64,000 bases of DNA, taken from Mercurialis annua. Lineage: Eukaryota; Streptophyta; Magnoliopsida; Malpighiales; Euphorbiaceae. Shown here piece after piece: positions 10,472 through 23,799 of this stretch. The notes under the pieces were generated by a model. It ran no database searches and was not told the origin of the DNA. It saw only the letters and a list, made by a program, of their open reading frames with translations. Made by a program: the position numbers and the translations under genes. Location: NCBI RefSeq assembly GCF_937616625.2, contig NC_065570.1, positions 8,442,001-8,506,000 of the forward strand. The letters are read 5' to 3'. Each line of letters starts with the position of its first letter. Positions within the stretch are counted from its first letter, which is position 1.

Positions 10472-10679
10472 ACCGCGAGGTCAGTTCGTACAGGGTACGG
10501 TAACTAGAGCCCGCGAGGTTTAAACAGTTAATGTAAATATTTGGTTATATGTTATATATATGTATTTGCTTCCGTTGTTTGATATTATTTGTTTATTATT
10601 TGCGAAAAATTATTAGTGATTTGAGGCTTGCTACGGGTTCCCTAGCGCCGGTTGCGGCTCAATATTTTGGGTCGTGACA
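10472..10679 (+). mobile_element. Solo gypsy LTR, right part
   Basis: This is the continuation of the LTR that starts at 1,968. It contains GGCTTGCTACGGGTTCCC and CTAGCGCCGG and ends GGGTCGTGACA. It begins with the ATAGT copy produced by the nested insertion (10,467-10,471) and is followed by the GCACA duplication of the solo LTR. Confidence 0.88.
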
Positions 10680-10940
10680 GCACAGCCAACTGATCAACCA
10701 TATACACTACATACACACATTAAACTATGGGATCGATACCATAGCCAACCGATCAACCATATTCACCTGACATCGATAGCACAGTCAAACGATGTAAAAC
10801 ACAATCCTGACATTGATAACACAGGCAATCGATGTAACACACATACATAACTTGACATTGATAGCACAGCCAACCGATATAACACACACATATAAACTGA
10901 CATCGATAGCACAACCAACCGATCTAGCATACACACAATA
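10680..10940. repeat. Minisatellite, about 47-bp unit
   Basis: Diverged tandem units are built on GACATCGATAGCACAGCC, AACCGATGTAAC and ACACACATA. Five to six units are visible. The sequence left of the solo LTR (about 1,922-1,967, with GATGTAACATACACACATA and GATCGATAGCACA) is part of the same array, so the LTR inserted into it. An open frame on the minus strand here only reflects the repeat. Confidence 0.85.
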
Positions 10941-11390
10941 TTATCTACACCCTCAATACCAGAGAGTGTGACACACACTCTGCATTCCATCCATCGAAGT
11001 GCATAATGACTAAGAAAATGAAAGTAATGGGACACGTAAACGACAAATTGAAATAGAATGACCTATTGAAAAAAAGTGAAGAGTAAAGAGAACTGAGGAT
11101 GAGTTTGACCTTTTTATAACTTGCAACCTAATATTAAAATAATAATAAAAGTTCATTTATTATTATTTTAGTTGATTTAAATTTAAACAATATTAAATTA
11201 TTATTTTTGAACAAATTCAAACACTAAATTTATAATTATTCTTAATAATTAGATGATTAGATCTAAAAGTTTTTTTTTGCAGATACCTTTGATTAGTTTG
11301 CTCAATTTCCCTTTCCCTTTCGATTCTAAATATTTTTCCACCTTATCTTTTCCCTTCTCTTCTTTTTCCTTTATTCAAAACTGTTAAAAC
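10941..11390. other. Intergenic, TAAC upstream region
   Basis: AT-rich to about 11,270, then pyrimidine-rich (CCCTTTCCCTTTCG and CTTTTCCCTTCTCTTCT) up to the TAAC start codon, as in many plant leaders. No TATA box could be assigned with confidence. Confidence 0.5.
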
Positions 11391-14300
11391 ATGTCACAAC
11401 CAGACACATCCATCATTTTCCCTTCCTTTCAAACCAAATCCAATCTCAAATCCTCACTCTACACTCTCATCGATGGCACCCACGGCGGCCCTCTCTTCTC
11501 CGACACCGCACACCTGGCATGCTCTCCCAGTTGTATAACCGGAGTTATTTATCGTCGCCGTAATGGCAATTCTGGTAATTTTGCATCTGTCTCAATGGCA
11601 GAGAAGGGAGACCAGAAAACTGTTTCTATGTCTATGCCACCTGTCGGAGACGAAGGTGTTGTTGAATTGTTTGCGCCTACCTCGGCTCAGCTGTTGAAAC
11701 ATCCTTTGGCTATGTTGAGTTATTATGTTCCGAGAGATGCTGCTATTTTCTTGGCCGGCGCTATTGCTGGCGCCGCGGCTAAAACTGTTACGGCTCCGCT
11801 TGACCGTATCAAGCTGCTTATGCAGGTGTTTTTATTTTTGTTATGTATTTTGACTTTTTCTTTGGCGTTACAAAAAATGCAGCGGTTTGGTGTTTTTCTA
11901 GGTAGTACAGACACTTCATTCAATTAGCGGTCTTGTTTTTGAAACATTTCGGATACGAAACTTCATTTTTTTTACAAATTAGGAACCTTAAAATAACATC
12001 ATTTGGCCGCGTATGTGTCCAAGTGTCCCCTTTTTTTGTGTCTGTGTCCTGCTATTAGGTGTTTATAGAATTGTTTAGTTATTTTACTTCATGATTTTGA
12101 TGTGACAATTATACAGACCCATGGAGTGAGGATTGGGCAAGAAAGTGCTAACAAGGCAATTGGTTTTATTGAGGTAAATACCAGTTTATTAATTTGATTT
12201 ACTAGCATTGTGTTTGTTTCAAAAGTATTTGAATAATTGAATTAAATTGAGTTTTACATGGTCAATTCTACTGCTTGGAAAAAGTCAGTTTCTAGAATTC
12301 AAGTCTTTCAACTTCCAGAAATATTTAAAAATCAAGGCATGTAGGCTTTTTGAAAGAAATGAATAATGCCGATGTGACATAGTTTTGCAGAAATTTAATT
12401 GAATTTTTATTATTCACAAAATTCAGTTTCCAAGGTGGAATGGAAAGTTTATTCAAATTTCGTGAACAATCATTTGCGAATTTAAAGAATCAAATATAAT
12501 CCTTGCTTTTTCAATTTGAAACTGTTTTATCCAAATGCATAGTTAGTGTTTCTTTAATGGTGTGTGCCAATTTGTATGATGAATTGCAGGCCACAACATT
12601 GATAGGGAAAGAAGAAGGGTTAAAAGGGTACTGGAAAGGAAACCTTCCTCAGGTTCCTTTCATTGTTTTTTAGTTTTCGGTACTTGAAATTTGTTCATTT
12701 TTCCATTATAGATGTACCCATGATGTAGTTTCCAATTTTGAAATGTTTTGTTTATCTTAGGTGATTCGGATTATACCTTATAGTGCTGTCCAGCTCTTAG
12801 CTTATGAAACTTACAAGGTAATAGCAAAATTGTCTCTAAATAATTCTGAGAACAATATTTTATGCACCCGGATTTATCATTGTTTAAGATGTTTTGACTT
12901 GTCTTTGTCGATCTTGTAGAAACTTTTTTCCGGAAAGGATGGTAATCTCTCTGTTATTGGGAGACTCGCTGCAGGGGCTTGTGCAGGCATGACATCCACT
13001 TTTGTAAGTTAGTAGATTGGGATGAAAAAATATTTTCCGTGAAATTGTAATCTCTGGGCTGCAATTGGGTGTCCATAATGATAGTATTTGTATTCCAAGA
13101 TAATGTGTGGATTCTCTTATGCTTTCAAGTTTACTTTGTGCTTGGTCTGTTGGTCATCTTATTTTTTTTTCTTTTACCTTTTTTTTCGATTCTTAAATAT
13201 CAGTTTTACATGTAATTGCATGTTTATTTAAATCCTTATTTTCTCCCCTTCTATATGTCTAGGTAACATACCCTCTGGATGTTCTTAGATTGCGGTTAGC
13301 AGTTGAGCCAGGGTACCGGACTATGTCTGAGGTATGGTTGACCCTTTGATTATTTTTTTTAATGACTAGATGCTCTGTTTTTTCAATGGTCGTTTTTAGA
13401 ATTGCTGCAGATTGCCTTAAACATGTTACGGGAGGAAGGAGTTGCATCCTTTTATTATGGTCTCGGGCCTTCTCTCATCAGCATCGCTCCTTATATTGCT
13501 GTCAATTTTTGCATTTTTGATTTGTAAGCTCTTTAATCCCTCAACATTTTATTAAAGGAGAAATCAGTTTGTATCTTACATATTGACCCCTTTGCAGGGT
13601 TAAAAAGTCTTTGCCGGAGAAATATCAAAAAACAGCTCAGGCATCTCTACTAACAGCTGTGGCATCTGCTGCTGTTGCAACTCTCACATGTTATCCTTTG
13701 GACACTATTAGAAGACAAATGCAAATGAAGGGAACGCCATACAAGTCTGTTTTGGATGCCTTTCCTGGTAATTCGACACATCTGTAGTAAACTTGCTAAG
13801 TTGCTATATATAGAGTTAAAAGCACTTGAGTCATATCAGGTCTGAGAACACATTAAATTATTTGCTTGTATTGTAAGGAATGTAGATATAAGGGAACTAG
13901 CGTGATTCCTTAAGGGATCATAAGGAGTGTTTGCGACTATGTATTGCAAATCATTCACATGCACAAAATAGCCCAAATTATTACAATTGATGGTTTATAG
14001 TTAGCCCAAGAAGAACATCTTCAATCATCATGTTCCGCTTATCTGCCTTACATTTTCATGTTGATGCACATCTATTAATTCTCAAGTAACCAACCTATGA
14101 TGATATGATCCACACCATAGACCATACCATAACACCTCAGCCTTTGGCAGTTGAGCTAGTGCCAAATGATGTGTAATATACATGTTCAAGTGGACAAAGC
14201 ATCGGTGAAACTTACAGTGCATGATAAGCTGTTATTAACTTTATGTTTAAATAGCTTATGAAAAATATCGTGACTAGGAAAGTCTAATTCATCTATGCTA

Positions 14301-15136
14301 AGCCTAATTAATATTTTTTTCCCCACATTAAACCTTGCTTCTCAACTTAGATTCCTTCTTGTCTCTCAAGCATCTTTATAACACTTGCGTGTTAATAGCT
14401 ATTTCTTAACTTCCGCTCATGTATAAATTGCTATATAAGTTTATCTTATAATGCAGGAATCATACAACGGGATGGAGTTATTGGCCTGTATAGGGGTTTT
14501 GTGCCAAATGCATTAAAGAACCTACCAAATAGCAGGTTTGCATCTGTACTTTTATATTTGATATTCATTCAAAGATCTATGATATTATCCAAACCAAATA
14601 GCTTTGTGCTTTCCATCTTTAAATTACGCTACTTGTCAAACATTTGGAAAACAAGGAATTACTGTTCAAAAACATGGATGTGTATTTGAAGAATAATGAG
14701 GACGTGGGTGGAAGTACACACATTTCTTGTTATGTTATGTCTTGCATGTATTGATTTAGGGAAATTCATACTCTTCTTGCAAGTCTTTTGATACTCTTAT
14801 TTTATCTTCATTTGTCTTTCTGGGGATGAATCTGTGCCAACTAAAATGTCCAAAATGTCTACACTGATATCCCAATATGTCCATTTAGCTTATCTAATTC
14901 TCTGTACATATAAGAGACTGCTGACAGTAACCTACTTTAAAAGAAAAGGTCAATATCCTGTCTTCTGAAAAGATATTCTTCCTCTAATGATTGAATTTTT
15001 TTGCTTCCTTTTCTGCTGCAGCATTAGGCTTACCACCTTTGACATGGTGAAACGTCTAATTGCAACAAGTGAAAGAGAGTTTCAGAAAATTGTGGAGGAA
15101 AACCGCAAGAAACACGGGCAGAATGCCAATATATAA
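11391..15136 (+). CDS. TAAC: Thylakoid ADP/ATP carrier, chloroplastic
   Basis: A mitochondrial-carrier-family protein that exchanges ATP for ADP in plastids (thylakoid membrane and envelope in Arabidopsis). Ten exons: 11391-11825, 12117-12173, 12590-12652, 12761-12817, 12920-13003, 13263-13331, 13411-13523, 13598-13767, 14457-14535, 15022-15136. All introns are GT-AG and the frame closes to 413 aa (about 415 in Arabidopsis). The first 100 or so residues are Ser/Thr-rich and poorly conserved, consistent with a transit peptide. They are followed by the family hallmark FAPTSAQLLKHP. Three carrier repeats carry the signatures PLDRIK, PLDVLR and PLDTIRR. The start is the first ATG in frame, after a pyrimidine-rich leader. 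Next to RUS5, as I recall At5g01500-At5g01510 being. Confidence 0.95.
11899..12059. repeat. Dispersed palindromic 'ggacac' repeat in TAAC intron 1
   Basis: It begins CTAGGTAGTACAGACAC and ends with roughly the complement, GTGTCTGTGTCCTGCTATTAG. Inside are ACGAAACTTCATTTTTT and AGGAACCTTAAAATAACATC. The same family occurs three times in AIRP2 intron 1. It looks like a short non-autonomous element; the class is undetermined. Confidence 0.65.
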
Positions 15137-16369
15137 ACATTCCTGACATGGTAACATCATTATTTTGGTTTTGGCCATTGTTTTGCGCCCAATTTTGTTG
15201 GGTGGGCGTTATTCTGCTAGATAGTGTAGGAACTATGCCCTGGTGCCATCAATTTTGTACTTGTATGATATATGAGAATCTTTAGCAGAATATTCGTCCT
15301 GTTCCTGGGGCGATTGATTTTGTAAAACAATCATTTGTTGTATTAAGTCTAATTCTTTCTTATTCTCTTCTTAATTCGGGTAAGCGCCGATTTCTGAAAC
15401 TTTTTATTTGACGGAGCCTGTTTGTAGTCTCTTTGCTAGTTGAGTTGACAGGAGTATGAAAGCTGAGCGGAGAGTCTGTTTGGCTCGGTTGCAGTAATAG
15501 TTTAATTTTGGAGCTTTTTATTTATACGATTAGATCAACTTCTAATAACAGCAAGCATTAATCCAAACATTACCAGAACTTTTCAGGTTGTGGAGCTTCT
15601 GTTATTTATTGTTTGTGCTAGATTTAGTTGTAGTTTCTTCCTCAGCTAACGGACAGGAATATGATAGTGTGAAAAGTAGTGATTTCTGTTACTGAGATTT
15701 TTTCTTGCCTGTCCATTGAAAATCTAGTCAAGTATTGAAATTGACATGCTATCGTGCAATCAAATAAATCCACAAATTGGCTATTATTTAAAAAAAGTTA
15801 GTGTTTTATTTTTGATAATTTGGAAGGGGGAGCGCTTGTGGGAGGAAACGAACCCATGACCTAACAGTTTACTGCCATGACCTAACAGTTTACTGCCCAG
15901 CAGCGCTTATACCTCAAATATACCATTTGAGCTAAAGCTTATTGGTAAAAATTGTGTTTTTATTAATATAAATGTTGTGGTTGATAAATTAACTCCGTTA
16001 TTTAAAATTATTAAATGTTGCTCTAACTATAGCGTCACCTTTTTTTAGATCAATAAGTTAAGAAGTTGAATTGAATTTTATTGTAACAATTAGACATTTC
16101 TAGTGGTAAAATGAGACTAATGAATTTTGATCAATGTTGGAAGAAAAAATGTAATTTAAAAAAAAACAATAATAATTTAATAACAACAAAAACTAATTAT
16201 ATACGATTGGCTTAGATCTTCTATGGATCTTGGCCTTGCGACCAAACCAAACCGGGGTAATGTAATGCGTACCATATAAGTTGGTTGGATGTCAAAATAA
16301 AGGAGGTGGTGATGCAGTCTGTTACAGCTTAATCTCCAGCTTTGCTTGCTGCCAAATTTATCAGAAAAA
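15137..16369. other. TAAC-RUS5 intergenic region
   Basis: TAAC 3' untranslated sequence comes first. Further on is a 21-bp tandem duplication (CCATGACCTAACAGTTTACTG at 15,854-15,874 and 15,875-15,895) inside a GC-richer island (about 15,830-15,940). AT-rich sequence then leads to the RUS5 leader. No gene seen. Confidence 0.6.
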
Positions 16370-19300
16370 ATGTGTTCCTCTCTGCACCTCTCGTTTCCTG
16401 CAGCTTCGCCAGCTTTTGAATCATCGAGTAGAAACAGGAAATGTCGTCGTCTTCAAAGAATTTTGTGTTTTCCTCTTCAGTCTTCTACTGTTGAAGACGG
16501 AGAAAATGAGGCGAACAACAACAATTGCAGGTATTACTTCATTCATATCTATTTTTCTATACAAATTGTTCAAATTACTTTAATTCTGATTTTTATGTAC
16601 TACAGGAATGCGATTTTGGTGGAGAGATACGGCAATGGAACTTCCAGAAGGTCATTCACACACTTTATTATAAATTTATGCCATTAGCTTAAGCTGTACA
16701 CTGCATTTAGTTCAGATTATGAAATTCATTTGCAAGTTAATATAGTTGTGATTGCTTTACTTAGAAATTCATGGGTCTGTTTGGTTCAAATGAATTTCAC
16801 AATGTTTATGGAATTCAATTGAATTTCTACAAGATATGTGTTTGGTTCAAATGAATTTTTACAATTTAAATTTATATTTATACTCGAAATACAATATTCA
16901 ATTTATTTCACTTAATTTAATATTATTTTTATATTTAAAATTCGGAAAATCAAATACAAAACTTCATTTTTCAAATGATTTTCATGTAGAATTCATTTAC
17001 AAATGAATTCTACACTAGAATTGATCCAAACAGGCCCTAAGTAACTCTATTATTTTTAAGTTTTTTAGAATTGGATATGTGTGTGTTGAATTACTAAATG
17101 AATTCATCTGCAAATGAAATGAATACTGTAGAGTTGAATTGAACCAAAGAAAGTGTCATGTATTTGTCTTTGTTTCTAAATTGCTTCCTCTGAACCATGA
17201 TTTTGTGATTAGGTATGTGTTAGATGATGATTCGCAGTTGAAGAGTTTTCCCGAGGAGAAGGATGATATAAAGAGAGAGTCACATATGTCAGACGTGACA
17301 TTATCTTGGCTTCCATATACTGTCAAAGATTTTATTCTACCTGCAGGTTTCCCAGGTGAATACCATTTAATTGTTCTTATCTTATTCTTTATTGAAAGCT
17401 CAATTGTACACTGACCATTTTAGGCCTTTTATCAGTTTTTTGTAACGTATTGCACAATTTTTAAATTTCATTGTATATGTTCTTAACAAACCTTTCTTTT
17501 GTATGCTATGTCTAATCCTTGCGTTTTTATCAATCTAATCCTTAGGTTTTCAACCATCTTTACACTGCTGTATCTTTGGTATGAGTGAAATATGCATTTT
17601 TTTTTCGCTCTAAATGCAGGATCTGTTTCAGATGACTACCTGCAATACATGTTATTGCAATTCCCAACCAACATAACTGGATGGATCTGTCATACGTTGG
17701 TCACATCAAGTCTCCTCAAGGCATGTCAATCTAACTCAGGACATTAATTTTTTTGGGTATGTATAGACCTGCATTAGTAGATACTATTCGCTGACTGTTT
17801 AAATACAATGTGGTCCTAATGAACTTTCTCAAGTTATTTTCAGATATTCTTCAATTTCTTATAAATTTTCTTGAAAGATATGCATATTCTTATCATTTAT
17901 CTTCACTCCCCATGCAGGCTGTTGGTGTTGGCTCTTTCACAGGCTCGACAGCAGCCGCTTCTGCTGCTGCCATCAGGTCCACTATTATCCTATTTGTTTA
18001 TTCTATAGCTATATATCAAGCTAACTTTTATTTGTAATTTCTGGTTATTTTCTTTTCTATATATTTTTTTTATAAGATTAAGTGTTAGGTTTTGACATTT
18101 TATGATTGCTTCTATAGATGGGTTTCAAAAGATGGCATTGGAGCTCTAGGGCGCTTATTCATTGGTCTGAAAATAAATTAAAGATAAATAAAGACAAAGA
18201 AAAAGGTCCACAGTGAAATTATTTAGTAACTGTTTCAGTTTTCTAGGTGGTCGGTTCGGAAGTCTTTTCGATGGTGATCCAAAACAATGGCGAATGTATG
18301 CAGACTTCATTGGCAGTGCTGGAAGGTATGTATTACAAGCATTTTGTATGAATTTGCAGAATGTCCAAGTAAATAAAAAAAGTGGTGAAATCCCTTAAAC
18401 TTTTTAACTTTGCACAATTAATCCACCCAAGTCAAAAGTTGTTTTGCTATGCCTCTGCACTATTTATTGAGACTAAAACTTCAAAATTCACAGCTACTAA
18501 TTCTCTGAGGTGCCTATAATGTCAAAAGTGTTTGATATTTTTATGGATTTTTTAAATTTCTTAAAGCTTATGATGGACTTCCTTCCTTTCACAGTTTAGC
18601 TATGGTTATTTGTATCCGTAAATTTATTGAAACTACGGAATTCAGATAAAAGAAATGTCACATCAAAAAATACTCGAGTCAAAAGTCAAGAAGTTGAGAG
18701 CTCAAAGTTGGTTCTTTTTCTAAATTAAATCTGAATGTTGAAGATCACTCGTGGTTTCTAATTCTGTCTTGCAGCATCTTTGATTTAATCACCCAAGTGT
18801 ATCCTACCTATTTCTTACCATTGGCTTCTCTTGGAAATCTTACCAAGGTGTTTTTTTTAAGAACTTTATTAGTACTCGCATTCATAATATTTTAAATTGT
18901 TTCATCCTGCTTGATCATACAATTTCCTTATATCTTTTTTACATATAATTCCTTATGCACTCATGCTTTAGTCCAATGTATCACAAAAACCTAATAGTAG
19001 AGAAGAGTGTGTCGAGAGTGGACAGAATGCTTTTTTCAGTCAATGGTGAATGCATGTATTATGATATGCTTCATAGCGTGAAAACATAATCCAATCATGG
19101 ATTTCAATCAGATTCAAATAACAAAGAAATAAATTATTTGGCAAGAAAATGTCCATGTTTTGGTTAATTAGAAAATAATGTCATTTTACAACAAAAAAAT
19201 GATAGGGGAAGAAAGCTGTGTGCATGCAAGTTATTCTTATTCCCTAAAATCAGTCAAACCAAGGAAGTTATGATCTATGCAAAGCTAATGATAGTGTAGG

Positions 19301-21761
19301 CTGCTATCAGCCTAATTATCTGGGAGCATACTAAGAAAATAGAAGAATCATATTATTAAATAACTATGCCAGTTACAAACTGTTCTCCTTTAGTTGCTTC
19401 TTTTATTTTGAGTGAGCTCATAGAGCAATTTTTTTTATTAATGTACCCTTTATTAGAGCAAATGTACTCTATATGTATCTGTTCAGCAATTCTCTGTGCC
19501 ACTTATGGTTCACTTGATTAACCTGGGGATATACATTCCACAATCCCATTGTTTTATTCTTTTTGTACATTTGTTGTGCATCCTCCATTATCAATGATGT
19601 ATTGGTGCAACTAGCTGCGACGTTTAATATTCAAGTATTTACTTGATTTATTGGATTGAAATTGAAATAGGCCGTAGCGAGAGGACTAAAAGACCCTTCA
19701 TCCCGTGTAATTCAAAACCATTTTGCAATCTCTGGAAATATGGGAGAGGTAGCGGCAAAGGTATAGTGCAAGATTCTCTCTGTTTCTAGTTTTCGTTGGT
19801 TGATTAATAGGTCTAATCCTTATTTACTGTCGCAAGATGATTTTTTTTGTTCCTATTATTCTCTGTATTTATGAAATTTTGGCCTTGGTCTCAAATTTGG
19901 TAAAAGCCTATGCTGTCTTTTTTGCAATTCTTATGGTCATGACTCTTTTGGTAGTATCATTGTAGTTTCGAAGCATTTATCTCTTTGTTAGTCTGGCCAG
20001 TCAAGTTCGATTAATCTAAATTGATTTGAAACTTGAAACTATCATACTAATTTGCCTTCTTTCTTCGCATGAGAAAAATATAAAGATGTAAACAGGTTGC
20101 ACCTAAACTGAATTTGTCCGAGTAGTATTTGCATACATTTTTTTTATTTGTTCTTCTGCAATCAAAAATGCTCACCTTATGTATCCCAAAAGAGGCTTAC
20201 CTGATAACTTGTTCATCGATTTTGTCAGGAGGAAGTTTGGGAAGTAGGTGCTCAGTGGTTTGGCCTTGCTTTGGGCATATTGATCCTAGTATGTCTTACA
20301 GTTTCTTGGATGGTTTTCCTTTTCCTCTTAAAAGTAATATTAATTGTTTGACAAAGAGCTTGTTGCTGATTGCAAATGGAAACGATAAATGCAGGACACA
20401 CCCGGTATAGTAAAATCTTTTCCAACATTGGGACTGACATGGATGAGCATGCGGCTCCTTCACCTTTGGTTGCGTTATCTATCACTTTCGGTTCTAAAGT
20501 TTGACACAGTAAGACTGTTATATTTTTTGTTACTTGGAGAACCTCTTCTGAGCAAAAAAAAAAAGGACTGGGAGAAAGAGGAGGAAGAGGAGAGGAGATG
20601 ATATTTTTATTTTTGAAGCGCTGATGTCATTCTGTTGGACTTCTTATACAGATAAATCTCAAGCGTGCTCGTTTACTGGTGAAATCACATGTTTTGCGCT
20701 CATCTGTTTTGGGTAATTTATATTCCTTTTAATCTATTCATGAAAATGACTATATATTATATCGTTTATGTTTATATTTTTGTTTCAGGATGTGTGGATT
20801 GCAATAGAGAGGAAAATATTTTATCATTAGAAACGTTTACGAAGCCACGGATCACTTTTTGCGTGCCGTTAGAGGAGATGATTGGTAGTGAGAGATCTGT
20901 TGCTCAGGTGAATGTTCATCTTTGGAAACTAATCTATATATGGATGAAAAATGCTAAAATTTATTTGCATAGTTTAATAATGATGGAACATGTAATTTTT
21001 TTGGGTTTTGATAGGTGTAATTTCTAAGTGATGTTTTTGCTTAATCATGTATGCTATAGTCAATTTAATTACTTTTTAATTATAATTAACATAATACATG
21101 TTGTAATACAAATCCGAGTTACTTACACATTTAAGATTGCGTATTAAACTGAAAGACGCAATAGATGAGTTTTAAATATTAAAACTAATTCACCACACAC
21201 TCTTATTGATGAAGAGTGTTTGGTAAATAACAAGCAGAAAAGAAAGTAATATTTTCTTTCTTGATAGTTGGCAAGAACATTAACAAGTAACCTGTGGATG
21301 TTCAAGTCCGAATTACTATGATTTGCTCTCTTTTCTTAATTCTCTTCTCCATTTTGAACAGGTGAAGATACTTGTAAAATTATATAAAAAGGAGAAGTAT
21401 TTTCTCGTGGTAAACCGACGTAAAAAAGACTTTGAGGTCTTTGTCTCATTCAAGGTGAAAAAAGAAATGATTATTTGGATAGTTAGTGTTTTCGGCGTGC
21501 TTGAACTTTATCCTTGAAAGTCCGATGCAGGTTGGCGCTACGAGTATGTCAGTCTTACGAAGTGTATGGCAGACTTATTGGCTACATGAGAACTGGGGAA
21601 GCTCTACAAATGCATCGGATCAGCTTGCGCAAAGTTTACGGGAGATGGAAGTTGGCTTTGAAGATTTCATGCAGCAATTGAAGTTGGCTGGATGGAATAC
21701 TCGTCAAATAAATCTGAAGGTTCCGAGGGAAATCTCCATTGATGAAATAGACAGTTTTTGA
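16370..21761 (+). CDS. RUS5: Root UVB sensitive 5 (DUF647 protein)
   Basis: A RUS/DUF647 family protein; RUS1 and RUS2 act in UV-B responses and auxin-related seedling growth, while the role of RUS5 is not well known. Fifteen exons: 16370-16530, 16606-16650, 17213-17355, 17620-17720, 17918-17976, 18118-18164, 18247-18325, 18775-18847, 19671-19760, 20229-20288, 20395-20508, 20652-20712, 20789-20907, 21362-21454, 21531-21761. The frame closes to 491 aa. The N-terminus is Ser- and Arg-rich and transit-peptide-like. The DUF647 core runs from about residue 98 to 330, with ILPAGFPGSVSDDYL, FPTNITGWIC, GRFGSLFDGDPKQWRMYAD, GLKDPSSRVIQNHFAISGN and INLKRARLLV. Intron 4 is GC-AG. The start is the first in-frame ATG. 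Its similarity and its place after TAAC point to RUS5 (At5g01510) rather than other RUS members. Confidence 0.93.
16773..17037. mobile_element. Tourist/hAT-like MITE in RUS5 intron 2
   Basis: Terminal inverted repeats GGGTCTGTTTGGTTCAA and TTGATCCAAACAGGCCC enclose 265 bp of AT-rich sequence, with repeated TTTGGTTCAAATGAATTT. No clean target duplication is visible, so the superfamily remains open. Confidence 0.7.
17721..17917 (+). other. GC-AG intron of RUS5 (intron 4)
   Basis: The donor reads CTCAAG|GCATGT and the acceptor CATGCAG|GCT. No nearby GT donor keeps the frame SSLLK-AVGVGSF. GC donors are the main minor class of U2-type donors in plants. Confidence 0.88.
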
Positions 21762-23799
21762 GCCTCATGTTAATTTTGGCAACATATTGTCTTTTAGAAA
21801 ATTCAGCTCTATTTTTTCAAGGTTCTGAAATGCCTAGCTGCCAATGAATAAAGCCTGAGAAAAGAAATGGCTAATTTTTTCACCCAAAATCCAAATACAT
21901 ATTCATGTCTAGTACTCCAATTATATGACACATCAATTGGTGTCTCTTTAATTAGAATTATTAAGTGTTCTTTAAATCAAAATTAACTTATTAAATGGTT
22001 AATTATCAAAAAAAAAACTTATTAGATATGTAAATTTAATTAGGTGTTACGCCATTAATAAAAAATTCTCAATCTTAGATAGTGAACCAGTTTTGCTTTT
22101 TTTTTGTTATAGAAATAAAGCAGGCCTCATTTTGTGCTTCTAAAAAGCATTATTGTCACAGTATAGCACAATTTTATGCATTTTTTTATTTTAAGCATAA
22201 TACAATTTGTCTCGTCCTTTTACACAATCTTTTTAAACTTTTTATTCAATAACCCACTATGTATTTTATGTTTTATTTTTTATAAAAATAATGTCGTTTT
22301 TATCGTGTGGATGAAAAAATAATATTGTTTTAGACATTTATGATTTATATGTCACATAATGAAGATTGTACTATTAGATGAGATGTTTTGTAGTTTGTGT
22401 TTAAATCAAAAAAAACATGCAAAAGGTTGTGGTATATGATGATATCAACCCTTTATTTTATTAGCCTTTATGTTTATAGTGAAAATGGAAACTCCATGAG
22501 GATGGATTGCAATAAAGTTTTGTAAATATTGTTGTTTTATTTTGAAGTTTATGTAATAAATTTTTTATTTATTATTTTTTAGATATGCGTAGCATGAGAA
22601 ATATATATATAAAAAATGGACCACATAATCAATTGTTTTAGAGTTTTGAATTTGATGTAGTGTCCGGCTTACAGTTATGTGGTTTCCATTCTAATCCTCA
22701 TAAATGTACTATTTTATATATTACCTCATTCTGGACCAACAGTTGATACCGAAGTCTGATTTAGCTGGATGGAACTTGTTGACTTCAAATCTACAGCGAG
22801 GTTGGATTGGAACTTAAATACGAGTGAAATTGAACGACCCAATATAAAAATGTAACACACTTAAAGAGAAAATTGTTAAATATTGAGTGTTATTGTTCCC
22901 ACATTAGAAAATGAATAAAATGGGAAACATATAAATAAAATGGACTATCTAATTCATTTTTATTTATTATTTTGAATTTGATGTGATGTGATGTTTGATC
23001 CATAATTATATGATTCTCATTCTAATCGTTATCAATGTACTCTCGCATATATTATATGCTTCTTCTCATCCAACATTTTTGTTATTTTAAATTTTAATAT
23101 TTATAAATTTTTTACCCTTAAATTCAAGTATTAATAAATATAAATTCTTAAATTTAATAATGTAATTCCCCCATTAAAAGAAAACCGGACATATGAAAGT
23201 TCTTTTTCAAATTAAAGAAAAAGATTATATGCAGTTGGAGTCCTATAAATATAATGAAATGTCCCACTCAATTAATCGTTTATACTAAATGATATGTGAC
23301 CCATAATTAAGCAAAGATTTTGACATTTTAACAAGTTAAGCAATCGTAACGTTTTAAACAATTTATTTATTTCATAATTTAGTTTAATTTACCTTCATAT
23401 TCACAATACAGACATGTTTTTATTTTAGGATCAATAAGTAACTGCTTTGGACAACATGCTATTTAATACCATGCTTTTGAGATTTAATGGTAAGGTTAAT
23501 TCCAACTTTATTTAATACTCACTTGAAAGTTTCTGAGTCACTGTACCAAAGTTGATGTATTTTCTTAAAATATTGACACTTATGACATGAATTTCTATAG
23601 TAGGGTAATGCATCAAAGTGAATTAGTGGCGAAGCTAAAAATTTATTACTGGGGAGCATCTTTTTGGTCATTCAATTTTTTTAAAAAGATCAGAATGATA
23701 TGTTGTTTCGCTATTTTTAAATAAAAATTATACCAAACAACATTTTGGTTGGTCCAAACAAATTAAAAGAAATTATTTACTCCTCCAAAATAAAAGATA
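21762..23799. other. RUS5 downstream intergenic region
   Basis: Very AT-rich. Two diverged copies of a segment of about 95 bp (TTTGAATTTGATGT ... ATTCTAATC ... AATGTACT) lie at about 22,648 and 22,971, around a TGTTCCCACATTAG segment that recalls plant LTR sequence. No element ends could be fixed and no gene seen. Confidence 0.5.

Noticed and set aside
10763..11035. 90-codon minus-strand frame
   Set aside because: It is the translation of the minisatellite (repeated LSMS-V units), with no sign of a real protein.
16281..16583. 100-codon frame overlapping RUS5 exon 1
   Set aside because: It is in the wrong frame; the RUS5 frame splices cleanly into 14 further exons.
22640..23060. Possible LTR pair around a CCCACATTAG segment
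   Set aside because: The two similar stretches are short and diverged, with no TG/CA ends, primer site or target duplication.
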